Shown: positions 50,783 to 59,369, numbered from the stretch's first letter. The stretch is DNA of 64,000 nt from Kuafuiihalomonas sp964473255 (GCA_964473255.1 CAYYOT010000018.1:6243-70242); one strand, 5' to 3'. Notes: generated from the letters alone by a model not told the origin. Made by a program: numbers and translations.

Positions 50783-51928
50783 TTAGGGTATCAATTCAGA
50801 ACGAATGCGCATCGCTTCATCGAGCACGTCATCGGCGACCGTGCCGGTGATCGTGAGGTGTCCCATCTTTCGACCGATGCGCGGTTCGCGCTTTCCGTAG
50901 AGATGAAGATGCGCGTTTGGCACGCGCAACGCTCGGTCGAAACGCGGAAGCACCGCGAACTCTCGATCGCCCGCGAACCAAAGGTCGCCCAAGAGATTCG
51001 CCATCGCCGCCGCTGAAACCCTCATGGATGAGTCCCCGAGCGGGAGATTGCACACCGCGCGCAGCTGCTGCTCGAACTGACTCGCACCGGCGGCCTCGAT
51101 GGTGAGGTGACCCGAGTTGTGCGGCCGCGGGGCGAGCTCGTTCACCAGGACGTCGCCGTCGGGGAGTACGAACATCTCGACGCACAACACTCCGACCAAC
51201 CCCAAGGTCTCGGCTACGCCCGTCGCTATCGCCTGGGTGAGCTCCAGCGTCGTGGGCGGAAATCGGGCCGGGCACACGGTCAAGTCCAGAATGTGGTTGG
51301 CGTGGCGATTCTCGAACGTATCGAAGGCGACGCAGGATCCGTCCTGCGTTCGCGCCACGACCACGGAAAGCTCGGCCGCGAAGTCGACTCTTCGCTCGAG
51401 GATCGCTCGGTCGGTCCCGAGGCGCGACCACGCTTCTTCGGAGGCCTCGTCGCCCCTCAGCATCAGCTGACCCTTTCCGTCGTATCCGGACCGGGCAGTC
51501 TTGAGGACGCTCGCTCCGAGCGCCGCCAGCCCCGCCCCGAGCTCTTTCGCCGAGTGGATCTCGCGATATTCGGTCACGGGGAAGCCGGCCGACCTGAGCT
51601 CGGATTTTTCGCGCAGGCGGTCCTGCGCGATTTCAAGGATCCTCGAAGAAGGATGGGTAGGTAGTCGGTCGGCACACCGCTCGGCGGTCGCCGCGGGGAC
51701 GTTTTCGAATTCGTAGGTCACCACGTCGACGGAATCAATGAAGGCGTCGAGCTGCTCGAAGTCGAGATAGTCGGCGACGAAGGCTCGATCGGATACCGCC
51801 TCGGTCGGCGATCCCGCCTCGGGGGAGTACACGTCGACACCATAGCCGAGGCGTCGCGCCTCATAAGCGAGCATGCGTCCCAGTTGACCGCTGCCCAGAA
51901 TGCCAACGCGCTGACCGGGAAGGATCAC
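50783..51928 (-). CDS. purK: N5-carboxyaminoimidazole ribonucleotide synthetase
   Basis: PurK carboxylates aminoimidazole ribonucleotide with ATP and bicarbonate in purine synthesis. The 381-residue ATP-grasp protein has VGILGSGQLGRMLAYEARRLGY, VVTYEFENVPAATAE, KTARSGYDGKGQ (P-loop-like) and ELAPRPHNSGHLTIEAAGASQFEQQLRAV. The GTG at 51928 overlaps the purE stop (GTGA) and begins the family N-terminus (MILPGQRVGILG). It is last in purE-purK; the next gene has its own promoter. Confidence 0.95.
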   Translation of the reverse strand: MILPGQRVGILGSGQLGRMLAYEARRLGYGVDVYSPEAGSPTEAVSDRAFVADYLDFEQLDAFIDSVDVVTYEFENVPAATAERCADRLPTHPSSRILEIAQDRLREKSELRSAGFPVTEYREIHSAKELGAGLAALGASVLKTARSGYDGKGQLMLRGDEASEEAWSRLGTDRAILERRVDFAAELSVVVARTQDGSCVAFDTFENRHANHILDLTVCPARFPPTTLELTQAIATGVAETLGLVGVLCVEMFVLPDGDVLVNELAPRPHNSGHLTIEAAGASQFEQQLRAVCNLPLGDSSMRVSAAAMANLLGDLWFAGDREFAVLPRFDRALRVPNAHLHLYGKREPRIGRKMGHLTITGTVADDVLDEAMRIRSELIP

Positions 51929-52431
51929 GGAAGCTGCTCCTGGCGCACCGCGCTCCGCCGGGCCGCACGATAGGACTCGATGGCCTCCCCCAGCTCCGGG
52001 AACGAGGCAGCCAACATGGCGGCGGCATACAGTGCCGCGTTGATCGCCCCCGCTCGACCGATGGCCATCGTCCCCACCGGAACTCCGGCCGGCATCTGAT
52101 TGATGGACAACAGCGAATCGAGGCCGTTCAGCGCTCGACTCTGAATCGGCACTCCGATCACCGGGAGGATGGTTTCGCTCGCGATCATGCCGGGAAGATG
52201 AGCCGCGCCGCCGGCACCTGCAATGATCACTCGAAGGCCCCGGTCCTTGGCCTGCTGACCATAGGCCATCATGTCGCCGGGAGTCCGGTGGGCAGAGACG
52301 ACGCGACACTCGTGGGGAATCTCGAGGGATTCGAGAGTCTTGTGGGCGTCGACCATGGCGGGCTCCCAGTCACTCTTGGAACCCATGATCACGCCCACGA
52401 GAGGATGGTCCACGTCGGCCAGACGAGTCAC
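51925..52431 (-). CDS. purE: N5-carboxyaminoimidazole ribonucleotide mutase
   Basis: PurE moves the carboxyl group from N5 to C4 of aminoimidazole ribonucleotide. The 168-residue protein carries VGVIMGSKSDWEPAM, VVSAHRTPGDMMAYGQQA, IIAGAGGAAHLPGMIASET (AGGAAHLPG catalytic loop) and VGVPIQSRALNGLDSLLSINQMPAGVPVGTMAIG, all typical of class I PurE. The start is GTG at 52431. It is directly upstream of purK with a GTGA overlap and lies behind the cardiolipin synthase gene with a 73-base gap. Confidence 0.95.
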   Translation of the reverse strand: MTRLADVDHPLVGVIMGSKSDWEPAMVDAHKTLESLEIPHECRVVSAHRTPGDMMAYGQQAKDRGLRVIIAGAGGAAHLPGMIASETILPVIGVPIQSRALNGLDSLLSINQMPAGVPVGTMAIGRAGAINAALYAAAMLAASFPELGEAIESYRAARRSAVRQEQLP

Positions 52432-52504
52432 CGGTCGACTGTTGCGTCATGCTTGGAGGGATTCAAGTCGAAATCCCGAAGCCCGACGATTCGACGACGA
52501 AAAG

Positions 52505-53887
52505 TCATAGATACGGAGCGAAGAGACGGGCGATACCGTCCCGGAACCGGACGGAGAAGCTCCGTTCGCGCCATTCGGCGGCCGTCATCCTCCGCGAAGC
52601 AGCGCGACGGGCATCGAACTCGGCGGCCAGACTGCCGGCCAGGCCACGGTCGTAGACCTCGACGTTCAGCTCGAAGTTGAGACGGAGCGACCGCGGATCC
52701 CAGTTCCCGGATCCGATCAACGTCCAGCCATCATCGACGATCATGAGCTTGGAGTGATCGAAGGGTGGCGGCGAAAGCCACACTCGACACGGAGACTCCA
52801 GCACGGGGAGAAGCTGGCCCCACATCGCCCACTGTACGAAACGCAGGTTGCTGCGCTCGGGCAGCACCACGTCGACCTCGACTCCACGATGCGACGCGAC
52901 TTCGAGCGCCGTCCGGATGGAGTCGTCGGGAAGAAAATACGGAGTCAAGATGCGAACCGAACGCTTCGCTGCGGCCAGGCCGGCGAGGATGGCCCAGCGG
53001 AGGCGGTCGTGATCCTCGTCGGGTCCGTCGGCGATCGTCCGGGCAACCGAAGCCCCCGAAGGCCTGGCCGCATCCGCCCAGGCCGGTCCGGTCAGCTCTT
53101 CTTTGGTGGTGAACCACCAATCCTCGGCGAAGACCTGGAAGATCTGGCGCACGACCGGACCGTCGACACGAAAGTGGATGTCTCGGACCGGATCACGAGG
53201 GCGCGCCTTCAATCGATGGCCTTGGCGAATGTTCATGCCTCCGGTGAAGGCCATTCTCCCGTCGACGACCAACGCCTTCCGATGGGTCCGGAGATTGACG
53301 TACGGAGCTCGGGAGAAGACGGCGGGCATGAATCGGGCATGGGGAACGCCTCTTCGTCGAAGATCGCTGAGAACCGAAGGACGAGAGTAGCGAAGTCCCG
53401 CATCATCGACGAGCACCCGCACCTCGAGACCGCGCTGATGGGCTCGAGCCAATGCTTCGACGAACTCCTTTCCCGTCTCGTCGCGGTCGAAGATGTACGT
53501 CATCAACGCCAGCGATCGTCGGGCCTCTTCGATCGCCTCCAGCATGGCCGGATAGGCTTCTTCACCATCGATCAGGGGGAGGAACCGGTTGTGCTCCACC
53601 CGCGTGAAACGGCAGACCGTATCGAGCGCTCGGGCCAGCGAGTCGAACTCGGGCAGGGGCTCCACGCTCGGCCGGTCGACGGCCTCCGCGGGAAGCGCCG
53701 TCCTGTGCGACGCCCGCAGGCGCGCGGCGCGACGGCGGATGCGGTTGATCCCGAAGACAAGGTACAGGAGCGGCCCCAACCCTGGAGCCAGCCAGATGAC
53801 GCCGACCCACCCGAGCGCCCCGCGCTCGTCGCGCTTGGTCATGACCACGTGGGCCGAGGCGAGGAGCGCCGCGGACAGCGTGGCCAC
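52505..53887 (-). CDS. cls: Cardiolipin synthase (phospholipase D family)
   Basis: This membrane enzyme condenses two phosphatidylglycerols (or PG and CDP-diacylglycerol) to cardiolipin. The 460-residue protein has two N-terminal membrane segments (about 1-18 and 24-45, WVGVIWLAPGLGPLLYLVFG) and two HKD motifs: HRKALVVDGRMAFTGGMNIRQGH and HSKLMIVDDGWTLIGSGNWDPRS. The hydrophobic segment begins right at the GTG start (53887). The frame stays open for about 20 more codons upstream (LLLLDIEPHW...) but without a standard start, so the true start may be a rare codon there. It is downstream of the thioredoxin-like gene. Confidence 0.9.
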   Translation of the reverse strand: MATLSAALLASAHVVMTKRDERGALGWVGVIWLAPGLGPLLYLVFGINRIRRRAARLRASHRTALPAEAVDRPSVEPLPEFDSLARALDTVCRFTRVEHNRFLPLIDGEEAYPAMLEAIEEARRSLALMTYIFDRDETGKEFVEALARAHQRGLEVRVLVDDAGLRYSRPSVLSDLRRRGVPHARFMPAVFSRAPYVNLRTHRKALVVDGRMAFTGGMNIRQGHRLKARPRDPVRDIHFRVDGPVVRQIFQVFAEDWWFTTKEELTGPAWADAARPSGASVARTIADGPDEDHDRLRWAILAGLAAAKRSVRILTPYFLPDDSIRTALEVASHRGVEVDVVLPERSNLRFVQWAMWGQLLPVLESPCRVWLSPPPFDHSKLMIVDDGWTLIGSGNWDPRSLRLNFELNVEVYDRGLAGSLAAEFDARRAASRRMTAAEWRERSFSVRFRDGIARLFAPYL

Positions 53888-53954
53888 CGCGGCGGTCGCG
53901 GTGACCCAATGCGGCTCGATGTCGAGGAGAAGCAGGGGTCGACCCGTGGGCGGC

Positions 53955-54728
53955 TCAGCTCGCGTCGTGGAACTTTATGCCGCAGCCGAGGGCCTTGGTC
54001 TCGGGCACCGAGATGGGCCTGCCGGCCACCAGCTCGGTCAGCGCGTCCTTTAAGTACGTCTTGGTCACCTGCTCGGGGTCCTGCGCGTTATCGTCGATCG
54101 TCCCGTGATAGACGAGCCTCTGGTCGGCATCGAACAGGAAGACCTCGGGTGTTTTGTCTGCGCCAAAGGCGCGCGCCACCGACGAGCCGGAGTCGATCAC
54201 GTAGGGATACCTCATGCCCTGATGCTCCGCACGCTCCCGCATGCCGTCCGGACCATCGACCTCGTTGGCCCGGGGATCGTTCGAGTTGATGGCAATGACG
54301 CCTACCCCTTGGTCCAAGAAGGCATTGGCCGTCGCGACGACCCGACTCTGCCAAGCCTTCACCCATGGACAGTGATTGCAGGTGAAGATGACGAGGACGC
54401 CCTTGTCCTTGGCGACGGTCGCGATCGAAGTCTCGACTCCGTCGAAGTCCGCCAACACGCGTTCGGCGAGCGGCGCCCGGTCCCCGATGCGAAGGCCGGC
54501 GCTCTTCGGGTCATCGGGCTGAGACGAGGGCTTCGAGCCGGCGTGCTTTGCGTGCTCGGGGTCATCGGGCTGCGACGAGGGCTTCGAGCCAGCGTGCTTT
54601 GCGTGCTCGGGGTCGTCGGGCTGCGACGAGGGCTTCGATCCCGCATGCTGCGGATGCTCGGGTGTGGGGGACTGCTGACAGGCCAGGGCCAGGGCTGCGG
54701 TGAGCCCGAGCGTGGTGGGATTCCTCAT
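53955..54728 (-). CDS. Thioredoxin-fold (peroxiredoxin-like) lipoprotein with N-terminal tandem repeats
   Basis: The 257-residue protein starts at ATG 54728 with GGAGA upstream. A signal peptide with lipobox ALALAC places the mature Cys on a lipid anchor. Residues about 25-75 are three copies of a 17-residue repeat containing HAGSKPSSQPDD, a flexible spacer. The thioredoxin domain follows with VIFTCNHCPWVKAW (CxxC-type NHC active site), INSNDPRANEVDGPDGMRERAEHQG and TPEVFLFDADQRLVYHGTIDD. These features match the thioredoxin/AhpC-TSA family proteins that act as thiol redox enzymes in the envelope. Its ATG overlaps the stop of the TlpA-like gene. Confidence 0.85.
   Translation of the reverse strand: MRNPTTLGLTAALALACQQSPTPEHPQHAGSKPSSQPDDPEHAKHAGSKPSSQPDDPEHAKHAGSKPSSQPDDPKSAGLRIGDRAPLAERVLADFDGVETSIATVAKDKGVLVIFTCNHCPWVKAWQSRVVATANAFLDQGVGVIAINSNDPRANEVDGPDGMRERAEHQGMRYPYVIDSGSSVARAFGADKTPEVFLFDADQRLVYHGTIDDNAQDPEQVTKTYLKDALTELVAGRPISVPETKALGCGIKFHDAS
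54511..54663 (-). repeat. Three 51-bp tandem repeats encoding a Ser/Pro/Lys/His spacer
   Basis: Three units at 54511-54561, 54562-54612 and 54613-54663 have a period of exactly 51 bases and encode the 17-residue unit with HAGSKPSSQPDD. The two units nearest the thioredoxin domain are almost identical; the third, nearest the signal peptide, has several changes. The reading frame is kept, so copy number may vary without destroying the gene. They form a linker between the lipid anchor and the thioredoxin domain. Confidence 0.85.
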
Positions 54729-55255
54729 TGTGTTCTCCTTTGGTGGGCAGGGTTGTCGGTGAGACGGCGAAGGGTTGCCCGCAGGTCGGCCTGCTCCACT
54801 TTGCCGAACCACGTTTTCACGCGTGCGCCGCGAGCATCGAAGATGAAGGTGGCGGGCATGGCGCCGGACCATTCGGGGGCCAGTGCATCGATGAATTCCT
54901 GGTCCGAGCCCATCTTGAGGTAGCTCGGCAGGTCGGCCTTCTGGGAGCGCAAGAACTCGAGCGTCGCCTCGCGTTCGCTGGGAAAATCGGTGCTCACGAA
55001 TACGAGGGCGACCCCGCGGTCTTCGAAGCTACGAGTGACCGACTGGATGTACGGAAACTCCTCCCGACACGGCCCGCACCAGGTCGCCCAGACGTTCACC
55101 AGCGTGAAGTCGCTGTCGGAGTGGGCGATGCGCTGGACGAGCTCGGCCCCGGTGATCTCGATCAGGACTTCGGGACCCGCGGAGCCCTCGCGGCAACCCA
55201 CTGCCGCTACGACCGCGAGGGTGCAGAGGACCCGCAGGCGGCATGGGGCGCTCAC
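54725..55255 (-). CDS. TlpA/ResA-like thioredoxin lipoprotein
   Basis: The 176-residue protein has a signal peptide with lipobox (AVVAAVGC) and a thioredoxin domain carrying VNVWATWCGPCREEFPYIQ (CGPC active site) and the cis-Pro region SGAMPATFIFDARG. TlpA/ResA proteins are periplasmic or membrane-attached disulfide reductases that often serve cytochrome c or copper-protein maturation. The start is GTG at 55255. Its end overlaps the peroxiredoxin-like gene (ATGA), forming a two-gene redox unit divergent from the ZIP/CxC-permease gene. Confidence 0.88.
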   Translation of the reverse strand: MSAPCRLRVLCTLAVVAAVGCREGSAGPEVLIEITGAELVQRIAHSDSDFTLVNVWATWCGPCREEFPYIQSVTRSFEDRGVALVFVSTDFPSEREATLEFLRSQKADLPSYLKMGSDQEFIDALAPEWSGAMPATFIFDARGARVKTWFGKVEQADLRATLRRLTDNPAHQRRTQ

Positions 55256-55338
55256 TCCGCGGTCTTAGCAGATCGCTCTCGGGCTGGGCTTCAGAAAACA
55301 CTTCCGTCGGGCGAGCACCCGGACCACGGTAGAAGGAC

Positions 55339-57171
55339 GTGAATTCCGGGGGATGGCAGCCGTGGCTCGGCCTGGCGTTGGCTGAAGCGAGTCTCTTCGT
55401 CGGGCCCGCGCTAGCCGCCGGGACGAGCATGCGCTGGTCGTCGCTCATCGATGGCTTCGTGCTGACGTCGATCCTGGCTCTGGTCGGGCTCCACTTGTTC
55501 CCGCAGGTTTTCGCCGAGCTGGGCCTCTGGGCACTCGCCGCCGCCGTGGCCGGCTTTGCCCTCCCCGCGCTGCTCCACGGCATCGGCCGCGGGGCAGCCC
55601 GCCTGGAGGGCGCCGTCTTGGGACTGGCGGCCTTCGGGCTCGGCGTGCACGCCGCGCTCGATGGTGCTGCGCTGGCGGCAACCGCACATGCCAGGGACTA
55701 CCAGCCCGTCGTGTGGGCCGTGGCGCTCCATCGCGTGCCGGTGGGTCTCTTCGTGTGGTGGACCATCCGACCGCGGGCTGGCCCGAGATGGGCGACGCTG
55801 GCGCTGCTGGCAATCGGGCTTGCTACGCTGGGGGGGTTCGGTCTCGCCGCGCCGCTCGAGGGGATGCTGGGCGTTCCGTTTACCTCGGTGGTCGTCGCCT
55901 TCGTGTCCGGCTCGCTCCTTCACGTCCTCGTCGACCATGGGCCGACCCGCAACCCCGCACCCAGTCGGAGACTCGAGCTCCTCGGAGGAGTCTTGGGACT
56001 GGCGACGGTCGGCGCCGGCGAGTGGGAGCACCACTTCGTACAGGTCGAGCCTTTCGCGCGGGCTTTTCTGGCCCTCGCGCTCGATGCGGCGCCCGCGCTT
56101 CTGGCTGGCTACCTTCTCGCCGGTCTAATCAAGAGCTTCGTGCCGCCCTCTTCAATGGCGTGGCTCGCTCGCGGCTCGACGTGGTCGCAGGCGGCTCGGG
56201 GCACCCTTTTCGGAGCACCGCTTCCCATCTGCTCGTGCAGCGTTCTGCCCGTGTACAAGGGTCTCGTGGACGGAGGCGTGCCGACGGCAGCGGCCGTCGC
56301 CTTCCTGGTCGCGACCCCCGAGCTCGGCATCGAGACCATCTTCCTGTCGGTCAGTCTCCTTGGGCGCGAACTGACGGCGGCCCGGGTGGTCGCGGCCGTG
56401 GCGACGTCGCTGATCGTCGGCGTGCTGGTCGGTAACCGCTGGCCGACCGTTTCCACGGACGTTCAGGCCTCGAAGTCGCCCGTCGCTCCTACCTTCAAGG
56501 CTCGGCTGGTGGCCGCGGCCCGGTTCGGGCTCGGAGAGGTCGTCGTCCACACCGCCGCCTGGATCGTGTTGGGCCTGATGGTCGCCGCCGCGATCCCCCA
56601 TTCGAGTCTCGGGCCGTGGCTGAGTACGCTGCCTCCCTGGATGGAGGTACCGCTCTTCGCCGTGGTCTCCGTCCCCCTATACGTCTGCGCCTCCGGAGCC
56701 ACGCCGCTGGCCGCCGGCCTGTGGGCCGGGGGCGCCAGCCCGGGCGCGGTGCTCGCGTTTCTGCTCGCCGGCCCCGCGACCAACCTCACGACCTTCGGTG
56801 TCCTGGGCCGACTTCACGGTCGTCGGGCCTCGCTCTTCTTCGCGGCCACCATGATCGGGTTGGCCTGCGGAGCCGGAATACTCGTCAACCTCGCATTTGC
56901 TCGGGGCGCGGTCGAAGCCCCCCAGCCCGTCGCGCATGCTCACGGCGTCCTTTCTTGGACCTGCCTGGTTCTCCTGACCGCCATCTTCGCTCGCTCGGTC
57001 GCGGTCCAGGGGATCCGGGGCGTCCTACGCGGCCTTTTCCATGTCGACACGCCCGGTTCGGCCCACGACCACGGTCACCATCACGGTCACCACGGTCACG
57101 CTCACGACGAACTCACCGTCCCACGAGGAGCCAGCGAAACATCGGTATCCACGTCAGCTCATACTGGGTAA
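55339..57171 (+). CDS. Fusion of a ZIP-like metal transporter domain and a CxC permease with a His-rich tail
   Basis: The 610-residue protein has about 16 hydrophobic helices. Residues about 1-235 look like a ZIP transporter: GVHAALDGAALA (HxxxDG of helix IV) and ALHRVPVGLFVWW (the HxxxP of helix V), with the usual spacing. Residues about 250-560 are an ArsP/SO_0444-like permease: LPICSCSVLPVYKGL (C298, C300), VATPELGIETIF, PLYVCASGATPLAAGL and LAGPATNLTTFG. The end is His-rich (AHDHGHHHGHHGHAHDE). The second half is paralogous to the permease at 36585. Start GTG 55339. It likely moves a transition metal. Confidence 0.8.
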   Translation: MNSGGWQPWLGLALAEASLFVGPALAAGTSMRWSSLIDGFVLTSILALVGLHLFPQVFAELGLWALAAAVAGFALPALLHGIGRGAARLEGAVLGLAAFGLGVHAALDGAALAATAHARDYQPVVWAVALHRVPVGLFVWWTIRPRAGPRWATLALLAIGLATLGGFGLAAPLEGMLGVPFTSVVVAFVSGSLLHVLVDHGPTRNPAPSRRLELLGGVLGLATVGAGEWEHHFVQVEPFARAFLALALDAAPALLAGYLLAGLIKSFVPPSSMAWLARGSTWSQAARGTLFGAPLPICSCSVLPVYKGLVDGGVPTAAAVAFLVATPELGIETIFLSVSLLGRELTAARVVAAVATSLIVGVLVGNRWPTVSTDVQASKSPVAPTFKARLVAAARFGLGEVVVHTAAWIVLGLMVAAAIPHSSLGPWLSTLPPWMEVPLFAVVSVPLYVCASGATPLAAGLWAGGASPGAVLAFLLAGPATNLTTFGVLGRLHGRRASLFFAATMIGLACGAGILVNLAFARGAVEAPQPVAHAHGVLSWTCLVLLTAIFARSVAVQGIRGVLRGLFHVDTPGSAHDHGHHHGHHGHAHDELTVPRGASETSVSTSAHTG

Positions 57172-57817
57172 AGCCCGCCCGGCGAGCGAGTGCCTGGAGA
57201 TCGTCGCGCTTGAACGCGCGATTGACCGAAACCGGAGCGTCGAACCGCACGTAGCGCGGGCTCCGGCGGAGCCACGTCAACCACTTCGACGCCTCGAACG
57301 GGATCCGGTGGCGATGAAGATCGTTGATGATCACCGCGGACCGGGCCGCGCGCCGCATCGCCTTTAGCGCCTGAACCGCTTCGTCACCGTCGAAGTGGTG
57401 CAGAGTCAAAGCCATGTGCACGACGTCGTAGGACCGCGGCGCCAGCTGAAAGAGGTTCGCGTGCTCGAAGCTCGACCTTTGGCTTGCATGGTGGGCACGC
57501 GCGAAGCCGATGGCCGCGTCATCGTCGTCGATCCCAATGTAGCGAGCACTCAGGCCCCGACGATCCGCCCACTCGAGGACGCGCGGAGCGAGCTCCCCGC
57601 CCCCGCAGCCTACGTCCAGGAAGGTGAAGGTCCGCGCTGCCTCGAGTCCTCGCGCTCGATTCAGTCCGGCGAGCGTCGTGGCATGGCCTCCGAGCCAGCG
57701 GTTGATCCAGGCCAGCTCCCGATAGACCCCCACGAGCTCTTCCGGGTCTGCGTCACGGGCATCCATCAACTCCGGCGTCCGGCTGCGCGCGGTCTCATAG
57801 GCGGGAACGATGGTCAC
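57113..57817 (-). CDS. SAM-dependent methyltransferase (class I)
   Basis: The 234-residue enzyme starts at GTG 57817 with VPAYETARSRTPELMDARDADPEELVGVYRELAWINRWLGG, a leader typical of methyltransferases found beside type III polyketide synthases or in pigment loci. FTFLDVGCGGGELAPRVLEWA is the AdoMet loop, YIGIDDDDAAIGFAR the acidic strand, and VVHMALTLHHFDGDEAV the catalytic region. RAARSAVIINDLHRHRIPF closes the fold. An upstream extension (to 57964) would overlap the regulator gene and is not family-like. Substrate unknown. It converges with the ZIP/permease gene, overlapping 59 bases. Confidence 0.82.
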   Translation of the reverse strand: MTIVPAYETARSRTPELMDARDADPEELVGVYRELAWINRWLGGHATTLAGLNRARGLEAARTFTFLDVGCGGGELAPRVLEWADRRGLSARYIGIDDDDAAIGFARAHHASQRSSFEHANLFQLAPRSYDVVHMALTLHHFDGDEAVQALKAMRRAARSAVIINDLHRHRIPFEASKWLTWLRRSPRYVRFDAPVSVNRAFKRDDLQALARRAGFTQYELTWIPMFRWLLVGR

Positions 57818-57884
57818 CGGCGCAGGTGAACGGCTCGCTGGGCTGTCGTCCAGCCCTTCCCGTCCTTGCGGGCCGACCTGCCCC

Positions 57885-59261
57885 TCAGGTCTCGCGCTCG
57901 AGCCGGCGATAGAGGGTCCGGCGGTCCAGACCCAAGATCTTCGCCGCGCGACTCTTGTTGCCATCGACCGCGCTCAGGACGGTGCGGATGTAGCGCTTCT
58001 CCAGATCGCTGAGGGTCATCATCGACTCCGGCGCCCCGTCATCGTCGACCACGAGTCGGGCGCTCTGGTGCTCTCGGATCTTGGGCGGCAGATCGTCGAT
58101 CATGACCTGATCGAAGCGCGTCAGCGTCACCGCTCGCTCGATCGCGTTCTCGAGTTCGCGTACGTTGCCCGGCCAGTCGTAGTCGAGAAGCCGCTGGGCC
58201 GCCGACGAGGACAGCCCGCGAACCTCCTTGCCGGCGCGCTTGGCGAAACGCGTCACGAACTTCTGAGCCAGGACCAGAATGTCGTTCCCGCGCTCGGCGA
58301 GCGGCGGCAGGTCGACCTGCACGACGTTGATGCGGTAGTAGAGGTCTTCTCGAAATCGGCCTTCCTCGACCAAGGCTTCGAGATCCCGATGCGTCGCGGC
58401 CACGATACGCACATCGACCTCCACTTCGCCGTCGCCGCCCACCGGCCGTACCCGTCGCTCCTGAAGAACCCGCAGCAGCTTGGGCTGGACGTCGAGCGGC
58501 ATCTCACCGATCTCGTCGAGGAAAAGCGTTCCTCCGGCCGCCCCGACGAAGAGCCCTTCCCGCCGGCGACGAGCGTCGGTGAAGGCGCCCTGCACATGCC
58601 CGAAAAGCTCGCTCTCGAGCAGAGTCGAGGGCACGGCTGGCAGGTTGACAGCCACGAACGGGCCGTCCGCTCGGTCGCTCAGTCGATGGAGAGCGCGGGC
58701 GGCGAGTTCCTTGCCCGTGCCGCTCGGTCCGGAGATCAGCACGGTGGCGTCACTGTCGGCGACCCGCTGCAGCAGGTCGCGCACCCGCTCCATCTGTGAG
58801 CTGTCGCCGAGAAGCTCGTCGACCGAGGGACGCTCGGCCACCCGGTCACGGAGCCGGCGCACCTCCTCACGCAACGCTCGATGATCCAGCGCGCGCTCCA
58901 GGAGGACGGGGAGTGTCTGCAGATCGATCGGTTTTGTGACGAAGTCGTAAGCGCCGGCCCGGATCGCCGCGACGGCGGTCTCCAGGCTTCCATGAGCGGT
59001 CACCACGACCACCGGCAAGCCCGGCCGACGGTCGACGATCTCGCGGCAAAGCGTGAGACCGCTCTCGGTTTCGAGCTGGATGTCGGTCAGAACGACGTCG
59101 GTTCCTCGACTGTCCAGCTCCTCCAAGGCCCGCCGCGGATCGGTATACCCGCGCACCTCGTACCCGCGCGGGCCGAGGCCACCTCGGAGCAGAGCCAACA
59201 CCGTGGGATCGTCGTCCACGACGACGACCCGCCGGTGCCCGTGTCGAACTCCGGCATCCAA
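57885..59261 (-). CDS. NtrC-family sigma54-dependent response regulator with GAFTDA loop
   Basis: The 458-residue protein has a receiver domain (about 8-120: VVVVDDDP, phosphoacceptor Asp in VVLTDIQLE, VVTAHGS, and Lys in TKPID), an AAA+ domain (about 145-375) and a Fis-type HTH (NKSRAAKILGLDRRTLYRRLE). The AAA+ domain has Walker A GPSGTGKE, the sigma54 contact loop GAFTDA (58572-58589) instead of GAFTGA, Walker B GGTLFLDEIGEM and the R-finger region. The start is TTG at 59261 with GGGAG eight bases upstream; a TTG at 59303 is possible. No histidine kinase is adjacent. Confidence 0.9.
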   Translation of the reverse strand: MDAGVRHGHRRVVVVDDDPTVLALLRGGLGPRGYEVRGYTDPRRALEELDSRGTDVVLTDIQLETESGLTLCREIVDRRPGLPVVVVTAHGSLETAVAAIRAGAYDFVTKPIDLQTLPVLLERALDHRALREEVRRLRDRVAERPSVDELLGDSSQMERVRDLLQRVADSDATVLISGPSGTGKELAARALHRLSDRADGPFVAVNLPAVPSTLLESELFGHVQGAFTDARRRREGLFVGAAGGTLFLDEIGEMPLDVQPKLLRVLQERRVRPVGGDGEVEVDVRIVAATHRDLEALVEEGRFREDLYYRINVVQVDLPPLAERGNDILVLAQKFVTRFAKRAGKEVRGLSSSAAQRLLDYDWPGNVRELENAIERAVTLTRFDQVMIDDLPPKIREHQSARLVVDDDGAPESMMTLSDLEKRYIRTVLSAVDGNKSRAAKILGLDRRTLYRRLERET

Positions 59262-59263
59262 AA

Positions 59264-59290
59264 AGCGAACTCCCTGCGAAATAGTTCGCT
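59264..59290 (-). promoter_or_regulatory. Inverted repeat over the ribosome-binding site of the NtrC-type gene
   Basis: AGCGAAC (59264-59270) and GTTCGCT (59284-59290) are exact 7-base inverted arms 13 bases apart. The loop contains the presumed ribosome-binding site (CTCCC at 59270-59274 on the plus strand, that is GGGAG in the mRNA), directly before the TTG start. It could be an operator for autoregulation or an mRNA hairpin that masks translation. Confidence 0.42.
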
Positions 59291-59369
59291 CAACGGGGCA
59301 CAAATGGCCAGAGACCTCCTCACAATTCCGCGCAATTCTTCGGGAGGAGCCAGGATGGGCCCCGGCTGG

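Noticed and set aside
50783..52431. purE-purK as part of the betaine operon
   Set aside because: They are a standard pair, and a promoter candidate and a 98-base gap separate them from gsmT; shared use of glycine in purine synthesis is too weak an argument.
57050..57110. His-rich end of the ZIP/permease fusion as a sequencing artefact
   Set aside because: Codons alternate between CAC and CAT and the frame is kept to the stop; such His tails are normal in metal transporters.
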